A DNA stretch of 64,000 nucleotides from Prochlorococcus sp. AG-355-O17 (GCA_003280655.1 QCEK01000004.1:62001-126000), one strand, 5' to 3'; shown: positions 45,940 through 55,999, numbered from the stretch's first letter. The notes: generated by a model from the letters alone, not told the origin. Numbers and translations are program-made.

Positions 45940-47115
45940 ATGGAATTACAACAAAAAACTAAAACAGATACTAATGGACTAATACCGCCTTATGGAGGGG
46001 AACTAAAAAATCTAATTATCAAAGATAAAAACCTTAAAAATGATCTTATCTCTAAAGCTACTTATGAGTTTGAATGTAGTGAGAGAAATGCATGCGATGT
46101 AGAACTTTTGATGGTTGGAGCTTTTTCTCCATTGGAAGGTTTTATGGATGAAAATAACTACAATTCGGTAATTAAAAAAAATAGAAATATAAACGGGTTG
46201 CTTTTTGGCTTGCCTATTGTATTTGATTCAAATAATGAAAAAGTAAAAGCTGGAGAGACAATATTGCTTACTTATAAAAATCAAAAAATAGCAGTTTTAG
46301 AAGTTAGCTCTAAATGGGAGCCTGACAAATCCCTAGAAGCTGAACTTTGTTATGGCACTAATTCTTTAGATCATCCTGCTGTCAAAATGATTTTTAACGA
46401 GAGAGGGAGATTTTATATAGGAGGAAGAGTTTATGGTTTCGAATTACCAATTAGAGAATTCCCCTGCAAAACCCCAGAAGAAGTTAGATCCACACTGCCA
46501 TCAAATCATGATGTAGTTGCATTTCAATGCAGAAATCCAATTCATAGAGCACATTATGAATTATTTACTAATGCCTTACTTTCAGATAATGTCTCTTCTA
46601 ACTCAGTTGTTTTAGTTCATCCAACATGTGGACCAACTCAACAAGATGATATCCCTGGAAAAGTAAGATATTTGACCTATAAAGAATTAGAAGAGGAAAT
46701 ATCTGATGAAAGAATAAAATGGGCTTTTTTACCTTATTCAATGCATATGGCAGGGCCAAGAGAAGCCCTTCAACATATGATAATAAGAAGAAATTATGGC
46801 TGCACCCACTTTATTATTGGTAGAGATATGGCTGGTTGTAAGTCGTCATCAACTGGTGAAGATTTTTATGGTCCATATGACGCCCAAAATTTTGCGAATA
46901 ATTGTGCAGATGAATTGATGATGCAAACTGTTCCTTCAAAAAATTTAGTTTATACGAAGGAAAAAGGATATATAACAGCTGAAGAAGCCAAAGAATTTAA
47001 TTATGAAATTATGAAACTTAGTGGTACTGAATTTAGAAAGAAATTAAGGAACGGCGAACCAATTCCTGAATGGTTTGCATTCAAAAGTGTAGTAGATGTT
47101 CTAAGACGCTCTTAA
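45940..47115 (+). CDS. sat: ATP sulfurylase (sulfate adenylyltransferase)
   Basis: 391 aa. It forms APS from ATP and sulfate, the first step of sulfate assimilation. FQCRNPIHRAHYELF holds the HxxH ATP-binding motif (H202, H205), and VHPTCGPTQQDDIP and the GRDMAGCKSS block identify the non-GTP-dependent type. The C-terminal kinase-like domain of fungal enzymes is absent, as expected. Confidence 0.96.
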   Translation: MELQQKTKTDTNGLIPPYGGELKNLIIKDKNLKNDLISKATYEFECSERNACDVELLMVGAFSPLEGFMDENNYNSVIKKNRNINGLLFGLPIVFDSNNEKVKAGETILLTYKNQKIAVLEVSSKWEPDKSLEAELCYGTNSLDHPAVKMIFNERGRFYIGGRVYGFELPIREFPCKTPEEVRSTLPSNHDVVAFQCRNPIHRAHYELFTNALLSDNVSSNSVVLVHPTCGPTQQDDIPGKVRYLTYKELEEEISDERIKWAFLPYSMHMAGPREALQHMIIRRNYGCTHFIIGRDMAGCKSSSTGEDFYGPYDAQNFANNCADELMMQTVPSKNLVYTKEKGYITAEEAKEFNYEIMKLSGTEFRKKLRNGEPIPEWFAFKSVVDVLRRS

Positions 47116-47161
47116 TATTGTTTTATTATTAGTATTATAAACTTATTAAAGATTTTTTATC

Positions 47162-49015
47162 GTGAACAAACGTTGGAGAAATGTAGGACTTTATGTTCTA
47201 GCTGTTATTACTGTAATTTTCATTGGTACTTCAGTTTTTGATAAACCCAGTACTGAAAGTTCGACAAAGACCTTGAGATATAGTGATTTTATAGAGGCAG
47301 TGCAAGATAAAGAAATCAGTAGAGTCCTAATATCTCCAGATAATGCCACAGCTCAAGTTGTTGAAAATGATGGGAGCAGGTCTGAGGTCAATTTAGCCCC
47401 TGATAAAGATTTATTAAAAATACTGACTGAGAATAATGTAGATATAGCTGTAACTCCTACAAAATTAGCCAATCCATGGCAACAGGCTGTAAGTAGCTTA
47501 ATTTTCCCAGTACTTTTGATTGGAGGACTATTTTTTCTTTTCAGAAGATCCCAAAGTGGCAATGCTGGAGGTGGTAACCCTGCAATGAGTTTTGGCAAGA
47601 GCAAAGCTAGATTACAAATGGAACCATCTACACAAGTAACCTTCTCAGATGTTGCTGGTGTTGAAGGTGCAAAATTAGAACTTACAGAAGTTGTAGATTT
47701 TCTTAAGAACCCAGATAGATTTACTGCAGTCGGAGCAAAAATCCCAAAAGGAGTTCTTCTTGTTGGCCCTCCTGGTACAGGAAAAACATTGTTAGCAAAA
47801 GCAGTAGCTGGAGAAGCAGGTGTACCTTTTTTCTCAATATCAGGTTCAGAATTTGTAGAAATGTTTGTAGGAGTTGGAGCTAGCAGAGTTAGAGATCTTT
47901 TTGAACAAGCTAAAAAAAATGCCCCTTGTATTGTTTTTATTGACGAAATAGATGCAGTTGGAAGACAAAGAGGCGCTGGTATGGGCGGAGGAAATGATGA
48001 AAGAGAACAAACATTAAATCAACTCCTGACAGAAATGGATGGTTTCGAAGGTAATTCAGGAATAATAATAGTTGCTGCCACCAACAGACCTGATGTCTTA
48101 GATTCAGCTTTAATGCGCCCTGGAAGATTCGATAGACAAGTAACAGTTGATAGACCAGATTACGCTGGAAGATTACAGATATTAAATGTTCATGCGAAAG
48201 ATAAAACACTTTCAAAAGACGTTGATTTAGATAAAGTTGCTAGAAGAACACCGGGATTTACTGGTGCAGATTTAGCTAATCTTTTAAATGAGGCAGCAAT
48301 ATTAGCAGCTAGAAAAGATTTAGATAAAGTAAGTAATGACGAAGTCGGTGATGCCATCGAAAGAGTTATGGCCGGTCCAGAGAAGAAAGATAGAGTCATC
48401 AGTGACAAGAAAAAAGAATTAGTTGCTTACCACGAAGCTGGTCATGCACTCGTTGGAGCATTAATGCCTGATTACGATCCCGTAGCAAAAGTTTCAATAA
48501 TTCCTAGAGGTCAAGCTGGAGGCTTAACCTTCTTTACGCCAAGTGAAGAAAGAATGGAATCTGGTCTTTATTCTCGTTCTTACCTTCAAAATCAAATGGC
48601 TGTAGCTCTTGGTGGAAGAGTTGCAGAAGAATTAGTCTATGGCGAAGAAGAGGTAACAACCGGAGCATCAAATGATTTACAACAAGTCGCCAATGTTGCA
48701 AGACAAATGATCACTAAATTTGGTATGAGCGAAAAGATAGGTCCAGTCGCTCTAGGTCAATCTCAAGGTGGAATGTTTCTCGGAAGAGATATGAGTTCTA
48801 CAAGAGACTTCTCTGAAGACACAGCTGCAACCATTGATGTAGAGGTTTCAGAACTTGTTGATGTTGCCTATAAAAGAGCTACTAAAGTTTTATCAGAAAA
48901 TAGATCAGTTCTTGACGATATGGCTCAAATGCTAATTGAAAGAGAAACTATAGATACTGAAGACATACAAGATTTGCTTAACCGATCTGAAGTTAAAGTA
49001 GCGAATTATATCTAG
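47162..49015 (+). CDS. ftsH: ATP-dependent zinc metalloprotease FtsH
   Basis: 617 aa, GTG start. It is membrane-bound and degrades damaged membrane proteins, notably D1 in the photosystem II repair cycle. Two transmembrane segments (about 8-25 and 112-127) flank a lumenal domain; the AAA module has Walker A GPPGTGKT (202-209), Walker [16 protein letters not shown] and the zinc motif HEAGH starting at H424. In cyanobacteria several FtsH paralogues exist; this one has the full catalytic set, so it could be the repair-type FtsH, but the paralogue identity cannot be settled here. Confidence 0.96.
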   Translation: MNKRWRNVGLYVLAVITVIFIGTSVFDKPSTESSTKTLRYSDFIEAVQDKEISRVLISPDNATAQVVENDGSRSEVNLAPDKDLLKILTENNVDIAVTPTKLANPWQQAVSSLIFPVLLIGGLFFLFRRSQSGNAGGGNPAMSFGKSKARLQMEPSTQVTFSDVAGVEGAKLELTEVVDFLKNPDRFTAVGAKIPKGVLLVGPPGTGKTLLAKAVAGEAGVPFFSISGSEFVEMFVGVGASRVRDLFEQAKKNAPCIVFIDEIDAVGRQRGAGMGGGNDEREQTLNQLLTEMDGFEGNSGIIIVAATNRPDVLDSALMRPGRFDRQVTVDRPDYAGRLQILNVHAKDKTLSKDVDLDKVARRTPGFTGADLANLLNEAAILAARKDLDKVSNDEVGDAIERVMAGPEKKDRVISDKKKELVAYHEAGHALVGALMPDYDPVAKVSIIPRGQAGGLTFFTPSEERMESGLYSRSYLQNQMAVALGGRVAEELVYGEEEVTTGASNDLQQVANVARQMITKFGMSEKIGPVALGQSQGGMFLGRDMSSTRDFSEDTAATIDVEVSELVDVAYKRATKVLSENRSVLDDMAQMLIERETIDTEDIQDLLNRSEVKVANYI

Positions 49016-49035
49016 TTTTAAAATATAAATAATTA

Positions 49036-49662
49036 ATGAATATTAAAGAAGATTCTTTTTCTGATTTGCTGCTAAAACAATCTTTTTTTTTACTCGTAAA
49101 ACCCGAAGATAATATTTACTCAAATACTTCTATAAGAAATTTATTTTTTGAAGAATTAGGAATCTTAGTAAAATTAGGATTAAAGAATATTGAAATAAGT
49201 TGGTCAAATAACGAAAAGTGGTTGGATTTTGTATCCGAAATCAAAATCAAATTTCCAAGAATTAATTTAGGCTCTGCCTCCATAGTTAATAAGCAATCAA
49301 TAGAAGATTCATTAAAAATTGGATTAAATTTTTCTATGATGAAATTTTGGGATAAAGATCTTTTCAATTATTCGAAGTCAAAAAATTATTTATTAATTCC
49401 TGGAATTAAAAATTTAAAAGATCTTGAGGAAGCGATAAATTTAAATTGCAATATTATTAAAATTTATCCAATAAAAAGTAAAGCTAGTGCTATAGATATA
49501 CACAACTTTGGAAGTATTGATTTCATTGCTGCTGGAGGCCTATCAATCATTGATGTAAAAACTTATAAATCTTTAGGATATAAAGCAATCGTGATTGGAG
49601 ATAAATCTATTATAAATAAAAAATTTGATCCGAAAATATGTGAATGGCTCAAAAATAATTAA
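49036..49662 (+). CDS. KDPG/KHG aldolase-like protein
   Basis: 208 aa, a TIM-barrel protein of the Eda family. The Schiff-base lysine is expected in IIKIYPIKSK (about residue 142-151), aligned with IKFFPA of E. coli Eda, and the Glu in NIEISW (about 56-61) with E45. But the GAGTVLNP motif of Eda is replaced by GSASIVNK, so the catalytic Thr is Ser or shifted, and the Arg that binds the phosphate is not evident. It may act in the Entner-Doudoroff step or on another keto-acid. It is 20 bp downstream of ftsH in the same direction. Confidence 0.65.
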   Translation: MNIKEDSFSDLLLKQSFFLLVKPEDNIYSNTSIRNLFFEELGILVKLGLKNIEISWSNNEKWLDFVSEIKIKFPRINLGSASIVNKQSIEDSLKIGLNFSMMKFWDKDLFNYSKSKNYLLIPGIKNLKDLEEAINLNCNIIKIYPIKSKASAIDIHNFGSIDFIAAGGLSIIDVKTYKSLGYKAIVIGDKSIINKKFDPKICEWLKNN

Positions 49663-49696
49663 ATCAATGATAAATATAATCTATTTAACAAAACTA

Positions 49697-50794
49697 CTAA
49701 CTATTGATTAAGCCACATTGAGCTTGATTCAGAAGTAAATGATCAGCAAGTACTAAAGCAACCATAGCATCAACCATAGGAACTGCTCTTGGTAGAACAC
49801 ATGGATCATGTCTCCCTTTTGCTTTCATCAAAACTTCTTTTCCTTCAGCATTTACTGTTTTCTGTTCTTTCCCGATAGTTGCTGTAGGTTTAAAAGCTAT
49901 CTTCATCTCAATATTTTCCCCATTACTTATTCCTCCCTGTATGCCGCCTGAATTATTGGATATTGTTCTTAACTTCCTAATATCATCAGATTTAATGAAA
50001 GCATCATTATGTTCGCTTCCTTTTAAATAAGTTCCAGAGAAACCTGAACCTATTTCAAAGCCTTTCGTGGCAGGCAAAGACATCAAAGCCTTTGCTAAAT
50101 CAGCTTCTAATTTATCAAAAACAGGCATTCCAAGACCAGAAGGTGCATTTTTTACTAGACATTCAATAACACCGCCACAAGAGTCTCCTTGACGCTTTAA
50201 TTGCTTAATTCTCTCTATCATTTCTGCTGATACCTGTTCATCAGGACATCTAACAATGTTTGAATCTATTTTGTTGAGAGAAATATTTTCTTTATTTATA
50301 TCAGAATCAATATCATGTATACGCTTTACCCAAGATAGTATTTCAGTGTTACAGAAGTTTTTTAATAATTGTTTTGCTACAGCACCAGCAGCTACTCTTC
50401 CAATTGTTTCTCTTGCAGAGGCTCTTCCACCACCAGAACTTGCTTGAATTCCATATTTCAGATGATATGTACCATCTGCATGAGAAGGTCTGAATACTTG
50501 CTCCAAATTATCATAATCTCTTGGTCTTTGATCCTTGTTTCTTACCAACATCGCTATTGGAGTTCCAAGTGTTAAACCTTCCTTTATTCCACTTAATATT
50601 TCAATTTTATCTTCTTCATTTCTAGGAGTTGTAATGTCACTTTGGCCAGGTCTACGCCTATCTAATTCATTTTGTATCAGGTTTATATCTACTTTTAACT
50701 TAGGGGGACATCCATCAAGGATAACGCCAACTGCACCACCATGTGATTCTCCAAAAGTACTAACACGAAAAATTTTTCCAAAACTACTACTCAT
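49697..50794 (-). CDS. aroC: chorismate synthase
   Basis: 365 aa. It converts EPSP to chorismate with reduced FMN. The start [26 protein letters not shown], the [18 protein letters not shown] stretch and [21 protein letters not shown] are family marks; [16 protein letters not shown] closes the gene. No aro neighbours. It lies downstream of the psbA terminator, same strand. Confidence 0.97.
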   Translation of the reverse strand: MSSSFGKIFRVSTFGESHGGAVGVILDGCPPKLKVDINLIQNELDRRRPGQSDITTPRNEEDKIEILSGIKEGLTLGTPIAMLVRNKDQRPRDYDNLEQVFRPSHADGTYHLKYGIQASSGGGRASARETIGRVAAGAVAKQLLKNFCNTEILSWVKRIHDIDSDINKENISLNKIDSNIVRCPDEQVSAEMIERIKQLKRQGDSCGGVIECLVKNAPSGLGMPVFDKLEADLAKALMSLPATKGFEIGSGFSGTYLKGSEHNDAFIKSDDIRKLRTISNNSGGIQGGISNGENIEMKIAFKPTATIGKEQKTVNAEGKEVLMKAKGRHDPCVLPRAVPMVDAMVALVLADHLLLNQAQCGLINS

Positions 50795-50860
50795 AGAAAT
50801 ATCAAATGTTTTATTTATATATAAACATTATATGAAACCAATTGAAAATTAAACAAAAAA

Positions 50861-50881
50861 AAGCCTCCTAAAAGGAGGCTT
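50861..50881 (-). terminator. rho-independent terminator of psbA
   Basis: AAGCCTCC pairs with GGAGGCTT with a TAAAA-type loop, and on the minus strand it runs into a long U tract (A run 50855-50860 on the plus strand). It begins 22 bases after the psbA stop. Confidence 0.92.
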
Positions 50882-50902
50882 GTAAATTTAAGAACTTTAA
50901 GC

Positions 50903-51985
50903 TTAACCGATAGCTGGAGCTGAAAGAGCTACTGTTGTAGACTCAGCTGCTGCTAGATCAAGTGGGAAGTTGTGAGCATTACGCTCGTGCATTACTTCCA
51001 TACCTAGGTTTGCTCTGTTAAGAACATCACCCCATGTAGGAACAATCTTACCGTTTGCATCAACAACAGACTGGTTGAAGTTGAAACCGTTAAGGTTGAA
51101 TGCCATTGTGCAGATACCCATTGAAGTTAACCATACACAAACAACTGGGAATACAGCTAGGAAGAAGTGAAGACTTCTGCTGTTGTTGAAACTTGCATAT
51201 TGGAAGATCAAACGACCGAAGTAGCCATGAGCTGCAACGATGTTGTATGTTTCTTCTTCTTGTCCGAACTTGTAACCGTAGTTCTGAGATTCTGTCTCAG
51301 TTGTTTCTCTGATTAGAGATGAAGTAACAAGTGAACCGTGCATAGCTGAGAATAAAGATCCTCCGAACATTCCAGCAACACCAGCCATATGGAATGGGTG
51401 CATAAGAATGTTGTGCTCTGCCTGGAAAACAAACATGAAGTTGAATGTTCCAGAGATACCTAGAGGCATTCCGTCAGAGAATGAACCTTGACCGAATGGG
51501 TATACAAGGAATACTGCGAAAGCTGCAGAAACTGGTGCAGAATATGCAACACAGATCCATGGACGCATACCTAGACGGTATGAAAGCTCCCACTGTCTTC
51601 CCATGTATGCTGAGATACCGATTAGGAAGTGGAAAATTACAAGCTGGTAAGGACCACCGTTGTATAACCACTCATCTACAGTAGCTGCTTCCCAAATTGG
51701 GTAGAAGTGTAGACCAATAGCGTTAGATGAAGGAACAACTGCACCTGAGATGATGTTGTTTCCATATAGGAATGAACCAGCAACTGGCTCTCTAATTCCG
51801 TCGATGTCTACTGGTGGTGCTGCGATGAATGCAACGATGAAGCAAGCCGCTGCTGTAAGTAGGCATGGGATCATTAAGACGCCGAACCAACCAACATAGA
51901 TTCTGTTGTTAGTTGATGTTACCCACTCACAAAACTGTGGCCAACCTTTTAACAGCGAAGAACGCTGCTGCTGAATAGTTGTCAT
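50903..51985 (-). CDS. psbA: photosystem II D1 protein
   Basis: 360 aa. The core is that of D1, with the QB/pheophytin regions [48 protein letters not shown] and the Mn-ligating C-terminus [18 protein letters not shown], then a 15-residue extension [15 protein letters not shown] that is removed by CtpA after the Ala of DLA. The residue equal to D1 position 130 is Gln (GRQWELS; 131 in this numbering), the D1:1-type form rather than the high-light Glu form. Codon use is markedly biased to C/G-ending preferred codons against the AT-rich neighbours, typical of a highly expressed gene. Confidence 0.98.
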   Translation of the reverse strand: MTTIQQQRSSLLKGWPQFCEWVTSTNNRIYVGWFGVLMIPCLLTAAACFIVAFIAAPPVDIDGIREPVAGSFLYGNNIISGAVVPSSNAIGLHFYPIWEAATVDEWLYNGGPYQLVIFHFLIGISAYMGRQWELSYRLGMRPWICVAYSAPVSAAFAVFLVYPFGQGSFSDGMPLGISGTFNFMFVFQAEHNILMHPFHMAGVAGMFGGSLFSAMHGSLVTSSLIRETTETESQNYGYKFGQEEETYNIVAAHGYFGRLIFQYASFNNSRSLHFFLAVFPVVCVWLTSMGICTMAFNLNGFNFNQSVVDANGKIVPTWGDVLNRANLGMEVMHERNAHNFPLDLAAAESTTVALSAPAIG

Positions 51986-52000
51986 GAGTTCGTAAAGTAT

Positions 52001-52083
52001 GTCTCTAAAGTGAGACGTGTAAATAAAAACGGAGAATAATTCCGCTTTGAAGATTTTAGACCAAAATCGCTAAAAATGTGTAA
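52001..52083 (-). promoter_or_regulatory. psbA promoter and 5' leader hairpins
   Basis: On the minus strand TTACAC (52078-52083) and TAAAAT (52053-52058) are 19 bp apart and would start RNA about 60 bases before the ATG. Two hairpins lie in that leader: CGGA/TCCG (about 52030-52043) and GTCTC/GAGAC (52001-52016). There is no clear Shine-Dalgarno before the ATG. All are assigned by eye. Confidence 0.5.
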
Positions 52084-52120
52084 TTTTTTTTTCTTTAAGT
52101 AAACTAATTTTTTGCAAAAT

Positions 52121-52168
52121 CAAAGAAAAGAACCTCAATGTCTTAATATTTTCTTTGTTATTGAGGTT
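52121..52168. repeat. two interleaved perfect 9-bp inverted repeats
   Basis: CAAAGAAAA (52121-52129) is the complement of TTTTCTTTG (52149-52157), and AACCTCAAT (52131-52139) is the complement of ATTGAGGTT (52160-52168). The order A-B-A'-B' makes the two stems mutually exclusive. On the plus strand the B stem is followed by TTTTAAC and by the 42-codon ORF 6 bases further. On the minus strand the block lies about 75-120 bases upstream of the supposed psbA start site. Confidence 0.55.
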
Positions 52169-52173
52169 TTAAC

Positions 52174-52302
52174 TTGGTAATAATCGAATGGCTTCTTAAC
52201 GGAAAAAGATCGAAAGAGGTAGTTTCCTTAAGAGAGGCTAAGCATAGAAGACTGCAATTAGAGGCTTTTGGAGCTGTTATTTATTGGAGCGAAAGAATTT
52301 AA
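52174..52302 (+). CDS. small ORF between psbA and the aspartoacylase gene
   Basis: 42 codons from TTG 52174 to TAA 52302. The product begins IEWLLNGKRSKEVVSLREAK after three residues and ends RRLQLEAFGAVIYWSERI. It is basic with a hydrophobic C-terminus, and codon choice follows the neighbours. I recall a similar short protein in this position in marine picocyanobacteria, but that is memory, not a search. No function. The remaining gap to 52420 has only AT-rich spacer. Confidence 0.5.
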   Translation: MVIIEWLLNGKRSKEVVSLREAKHRRLQLEAFGAVIYWSERI

Positions 52303-52419
52303 GTTTTTAAGGGTTAAGACTTAGCAAAAAAAATAAAAGGATTAAATATTAAATAAACTTATCTTTTAAATAAAAAATCCTTATTAGTTTTCACCAATTT
52401 AATGTCCTTGTTTCTTAAT

Positions 52420-53325
52420 TTAAAGGCTTTTAAACTCAAAAAACCATTGATTGTTAGAACTAATAACTTCTTTCTTCGTATAGCTCATCGCAATTTTTTT
52501 TTCCTTATAGGCGACTTCGCCAATAAAAACAGGCCAAATCAATTGTTCCCCATGATATTTATGAATTATTCCTTGGCTATCAAGAAATAATGGATCTCCT
52601 TTTTTAATCATTTTCCAATCTTGGTTTATTCTTTCAGGATGTATTAGGCCATCAATATATCCTTTTTCATCTCTTGGATAATCTATACTCCCTTGATGAA
52701 CATGAACAACCAATTCCTTTGGAAGTTCTATAAGGTTGTTTTTTAATTTATCTATCTCTTCCCTTAAAGATCTAATGATTATTAAAAATCTATCTATGAT
52801 TTTTGGATCATAATAATTTTGCGCGACAGCTCCTATTTCAATAACTAAACCACATGGCCAAGCTTCTACAAGAAAGCCTGTTTGGGCTTTGTCTTTTTCG
52901 TGCAAATAAATAGGCAATCCAAATTTGTTCTGCAGTAATGCAGCTAAACAAAAATCTTTAAATCTCCTCCCATATAAAACAATGCTTGTTCCCATATTTG
53001 CAGTAGTAGTATGCAAATCAATTACAATTTGACAAGGCTTAGATCCATGGATTCCAAATTGATCGACTAAAAAATTAGCTCTATTGATTTCATAAACACT
53101 ATTATTGTCTTGATCATGATTTTTAATTTCTTTAAAAGATCTATTTAAATCTGCATCTATATATCTGCAACCTTTTTCATAGGCAACAGGATTTCCTATG
53201 GTGTACTCATACTCGATACCATGATTTAAACTGTTTTCCTCTCTATTAAATTTCTTAACCGCCCAAACAGGATTAATTTCATTCCCATGAGTGCCTGAAA
53301 CGATAAGTATTCTTTGAACAGTCAT
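52420..53325 (-). CDS. aspartoacylase-like zinc deacylase (AstE/AspA family)
   Basis: 301 aa. Zinc ligands are seen in SGTHGNEINPVW (His and Glu) and in VIDLHTT (His). Conserved IDADLNRSF and the substrate-Arg region follow. These enzymes cleave N-acetylaspartate or related acylamino acids. A true N-acetylaspartate substrate is not shown here; the gene is common in picocyanobacteria. It is divergent from the GST-like gene at 53348 with a 22-bp gap. Confidence 0.88.
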   Translation of the reverse strand: MTVQRILIVSGTHGNEINPVWAVKKFNREENSLNHGIEYEYTIGNPVAYEKGCRYIDADLNRSFKEIKNHDQDNNSVYEINRANFLVDQFGIHGSKPCQIVIDLHTTTANMGTSIVLYGRRFKDFCLAALLQNKFGLPIYLHEKDKAQTGFLVEAWPCGLVIEIGAVAQNYYDPKIIDRFLIIIRSLREEIDKLKNNLIELPKELVVHVHQGSIDYPRDEKGYIDGLIHPERINQDWKMIKKGDPLFLDSQGIIHKYHGEQLIWPVFIGEVAYKEKKIAMSYTKKEVISSNNQWFFEFKSL

Positions 53326-53347
53326 TTTTTAATTAAAAATAAAATTT

Positions 53348-54292
53348 ATGCAAAATAAATACCTTATAAAATCCACCAGAAAATTCTGGTTTTGGTTTTG
53401 GACCCAATTAATGAATGGCTTCGCACCATCAGATTTATATGGTAACTATAAAAGGCCTAAAGGTATAAAAATTGATAGCGAATATGATATTAATAATGAG
53501 AATGGACAAATTTATTTATTGGTAGGTAATTCTTGTCCATGGTGTCAAAGAACTTTACTCGTCCACGAAATAAAACATTTATCTAAAAAAGTTAAAGTTA
53601 TTTTTTTAAAAGCAGATCTTGAGCATAGCGAATGGATTTTCAATAGAAAGTTTAAGGGATTCATGAGACTTTCAGACCTTTACAAAAAAGCTAATAAAAA
53701 GAATATTTTTAGAGCGACATTACCTCTTTTAATTAGTTTTGTAAGAGATGAAGTAAATTTTTTGTCTAATGAAAGTTCACATATTATAAGACTACTCAAT
53801 TCAATAAAAATTCAATCAAAAATTCAGATATTAACTATTAAAGACTGTAATCAAAAATTTTTAGATTTAATTAATAACAACATTAATGATGGCGTATATA
53901 AATGTGGTTTCGCCAGAAACCAGTCAGCTTACGAAAATGCAAGTCAGAATCTTTTCGCAGCTATAAATGAAGTTGAAAATTTTCTACAGAAAAACAAAGG
54001 GGACTGGATATTTGGAGAAGAGTTAACCTACGCAGATATTTACCTTTTTCCAACACTTATAAGATGGGAATTGATATATAGCAAACTTTTCAAATGTACT
54101 GAACAAGAACTATCAAGTTTCGAAAAGATTATTGAATGGAGATTAAAATTCTTTAAATTATCTAACGTAAATAGGACATGCTTCGACAATGAATGGAAAA
54201 AAGATTACTACAAAGCTTTATTCCCTTTAAACCCAAATCAACTAATCCCAGTTTTACCTTCGCTCAAGGAAATAATGAAAGTAGAGACCTGA
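53348..54292 (+). CDS. glutathione S-transferase-like (Omega/ECM4 type)
   Basis: 314 aa. The N-terminal thioredoxin-like part has GNSCPWCQRTLLVHEI (CPWC, residues about 61-64 with the first Cys catalytic) as in glutathionyl-hydroquinone reductases (ECM4/YqjG), and the all-helical C-terminal part has GEELTYADIYLFPTLIRWE. The length and the terminal FPLNPNQLIPVLP also fit the YqjG class. It would reduce glutathionyl-quinones or related conjugates; substrate unproven. Confidence 0.8.
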   Translation: MQNKYLIKSTRKFWFWFWTQLMNGFAPSDLYGNYKRPKGIKIDSEYDINNENGQIYLLVGNSCPWCQRTLLVHEIKHLSKKVKVIFLKADLEHSEWIFNRKFKGFMRLSDLYKKANKKNIFRATLPLLISFVRDEVNFLSNESSHIIRLLNSIKIQSKIQILTIKDCNQKFLDLINNNINDGVYKCGFARNQSAYENASQNLFAAINEVENFLQKNKGDWIFGEELTYADIYLFPTLIRWELIYSKLFKCTEQELSSFEKIIEWRLKFFKLSNVNRTCFDNEWKKDYYKALFPLNPNQLIPVLPSLKEIMKVET

Positions 54293-54418
54293 AAAATACA
54301 AAAATCAATTTCAAAAAAAAATGATGTTGTAATGAACACTTATTTAGTTCATAGATAATGCAATTTCATAAGAAATTAACTATGTTATGTATGTCTACTA
54401 AAGTACGAAAAGCTTAAA

Positions 54419-54637
54419 ATGAAATCCATTGACGAACACATCCAAAAAGATCAATCGGAAATCGAATCTGCAAAAGCAGAGGGCAATCTTCCAAAGGTCA
54501 GACATTTAACTGAAGAGCTAAAAGAACTCGAAGAATATAAGGATCATCATCCAGAGGATAAACATGACCCTAATGCTTTGGAACTATTCTGCGATGCCAA
54601 CCCGGATGAACCAGAATGTCTTGTTTATGATGATTAA
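54419..54637 (+). CDS. cp12: CP12, regulator of Calvin-cycle enzymes
   Basis: 72 aa. The C-terminal CP12 signature CDANPDEPEC ends with LVYDD, and the cysteine pair here (residues about 58 and 67) can form the disulphide that binds GAPDH. The N-terminal cysteine pair that binds PRK in plant and many cyanobacterial CP12 proteins is absent, and the core is EELKELEEYKDHH instead. The central helices are charged and likely disordered. A strong bidirectional terminator follows. Confidence 0.93.
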   Translation: MKSIDEHIQKDQSEIESAKAEGNLPKVRHLTEELKELEEYKDHHPEDKHDPNALELFCDANPDEPECLVYDD

Positions 54638-54663
54638 TTATCTTTTAATAGATAATGCACAAT

Positions 54664-54695
54664 AAAAAAAGGGCTCTGAAAGCCCTTTTTTTATT
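54664..54695. terminator. bidirectional rho-independent terminator between cp12 and the gene at 54707
   Basis: AAAAAAAGGGCT pairs with AGCCCTTTTTTT across CTGAA-type loop, with T runs on both strands, so it can end both convergent transcripts. Confidence 0.92.
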
Positions 54696-54706
54696 TATTA
54701 ATTCTA

Positions 54707-54889
54707 TTAGTAATCTCTATTAAAGTCGGATGGACTTCCTGTAAGTGAACATACAACCGACTCTTCATTTTTCATTTCCTTGACTTCTACAATTGGTCTT
54801 CCCATTTTCTTCAAAACCTCAATATCTTGAATGGTTTGACATCTAGCTATTATTTTTCCTTGTTGATCAAAGCAAGTATAGAAATTCAT
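54707..54889 (-). CDS. small conserved-looking hypothetical protein
   Basis: 60 aa. The product reads MNFYTCFDQQGKIIARCQTI and continues through an IVEVKE strand to a polar C-terminus. It has two or three cysteines, no membrane segment and a beta-alpha pattern. Nothing similar was recognised. It lies 17 bp beyond the terminator, with obg beyond its 5' end on the same strand. Confidence 0.5.
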   Translation of the reverse strand: MNFYTCFDQQGKIIARCQTIQDIEVLKKMGRPIVEVKEMKNEESVVCSLTGSPSDFNRDY

Positions 54890-54975
54890 ATTGTGTTTAA
54901 AGAAGTATCTTATTTATGACTAATTTTCATAATTAAATCAAGTGTTTTTTTTTACAAAAAAATTTTAAATTCAAG

Positions 54976-55959
54976 TTAGATCCTTTTCCATACTTCAGAA
55001 AGTAGTGAAGATAAACCTTTTTTTAAAGATGAAGAAATAACTAAAACTTTCTTTCTAGATAAATCTTCTAACTTTTTTGAAATTATTTTCAAATAATCAT
55101 CATCTACCAGCTCCATTTTATTCAATACTATTATCCTCTCTTTATCTAAAAGACCTTTTCCATATTTTTTTAATTCCTGCTCAATTATCTCAAAATCATG
55201 TAAAGGATTTTCTGCAATTGCATCAATTAAGTGAACAAGTATCTTCGTTCTTTGGATGTGCCTTAAAAAATCATGGCCCAAACCTACTCCATCAGCTGCC
55301 CCTGATATTAATCCAGGAATATCCGCGAAAAGGCAACCATTCCCATCAATTTTTCTTACCACACCTAAGTTAGGTATTAGAGTTGTGAAAGGATAATTTG
55401 CGATTTTTGGACGGGCAGATGACACAACAGAAATCAAGGTACTTTTCCCAGCATTTGGAAGGCCTATAATCCCAACCTCTGCAAGAAGTTTTAGTTCTAA
55501 TTGAACCTCCCATATCTCACCATCTTTTCCTTCAGTGAATGATTCTGGGGCTCTATTTTGATTACTTAAATAGTAAGCATTACCATGTCCACCTCTTCCT
55601 CCAATGGCAATAGTTAAACTTTGTTTATCTTTAGTTAAGTCTCCTAAAATAATACCGGTTTTAATATCCCTGATTTCTGTACCGCAGGGTACTTTAAGGA
55701 TTGTATCCTCACCTGAAGCACCTGATCTCTTATTAGGACCTCCTTTGCATCCATCTTCAGCAATAATTTCACGTTTGAATTTGAAATCTAATAATGTTTG
55801 CAGATTATTATCAGCCATCAAAATAACAGAACCTCCTCTTCCACCATTTCCCCCCGAAGGTCCTCCAGCAGGAACGAATTTTTCTCTTCTAAATGAAACT
55901 ATTCCATTTCCACCTTTTCCAGCTTTAAGAATAATGTTGGCTTGATCAATAAATTGCAC
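54976..55959 (-). CDS. obg: Obg/CgtA GTPase
   Basis: 327 aa, the short form that lacks the C-terminal OCT domain, as in other cyanobacteria. The N-terminal glycine-rich Obg fold (about 1-158: [33 protein letters not shown] across runs) is followed by a G domain with [10 protein letters not shown] (G1), DIPGLISGA (G3) and NKMELV (G4). It is an essential 50S-assembly GTPase. It precedes nothing on its strand except the small gene at 54707. Confidence 0.96.
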   Translation of the reverse strand: MQFIDQANIILKAGKGGNGIVSFRREKFVPAGGPSGGNGGRGGSVILMADNNLQTLLDFKFKREIIAEDGCKGGPNKRSGASGEDTILKVPCGTEIRDIKTGIILGDLTKDKQSLTIAIGGRGGHGNAYYLSNQNRAPESFTEGKDGEIWEVQLELKLLAEVGIIGLPNAGKSTLISVVSSARPKIANYPFTTLIPNLGVVRKIDGNGCLFADIPGLISGAADGVGLGHDFLRHIQRTKILVHLIDAIAENPLHDFEIIEQELKKYGKGLLDKERIIVLNKMELVDDDYLKIISKKLEDLSRKKVLVISSSLKKGLSSLLSEVWKRI

Positions 55960-55999
55960 TTAATACTCTTATTAAATTGTTTTCTAGGTATTTTAAATT

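Noticed and set aside
51445-51684. ORF antisense to psbA on the plus strand (79 codons)
   Set aside because: It is the mirror of the highly biased psbA codons. Its composition gives no protein-like pattern, and it lies wholly inside psbA.
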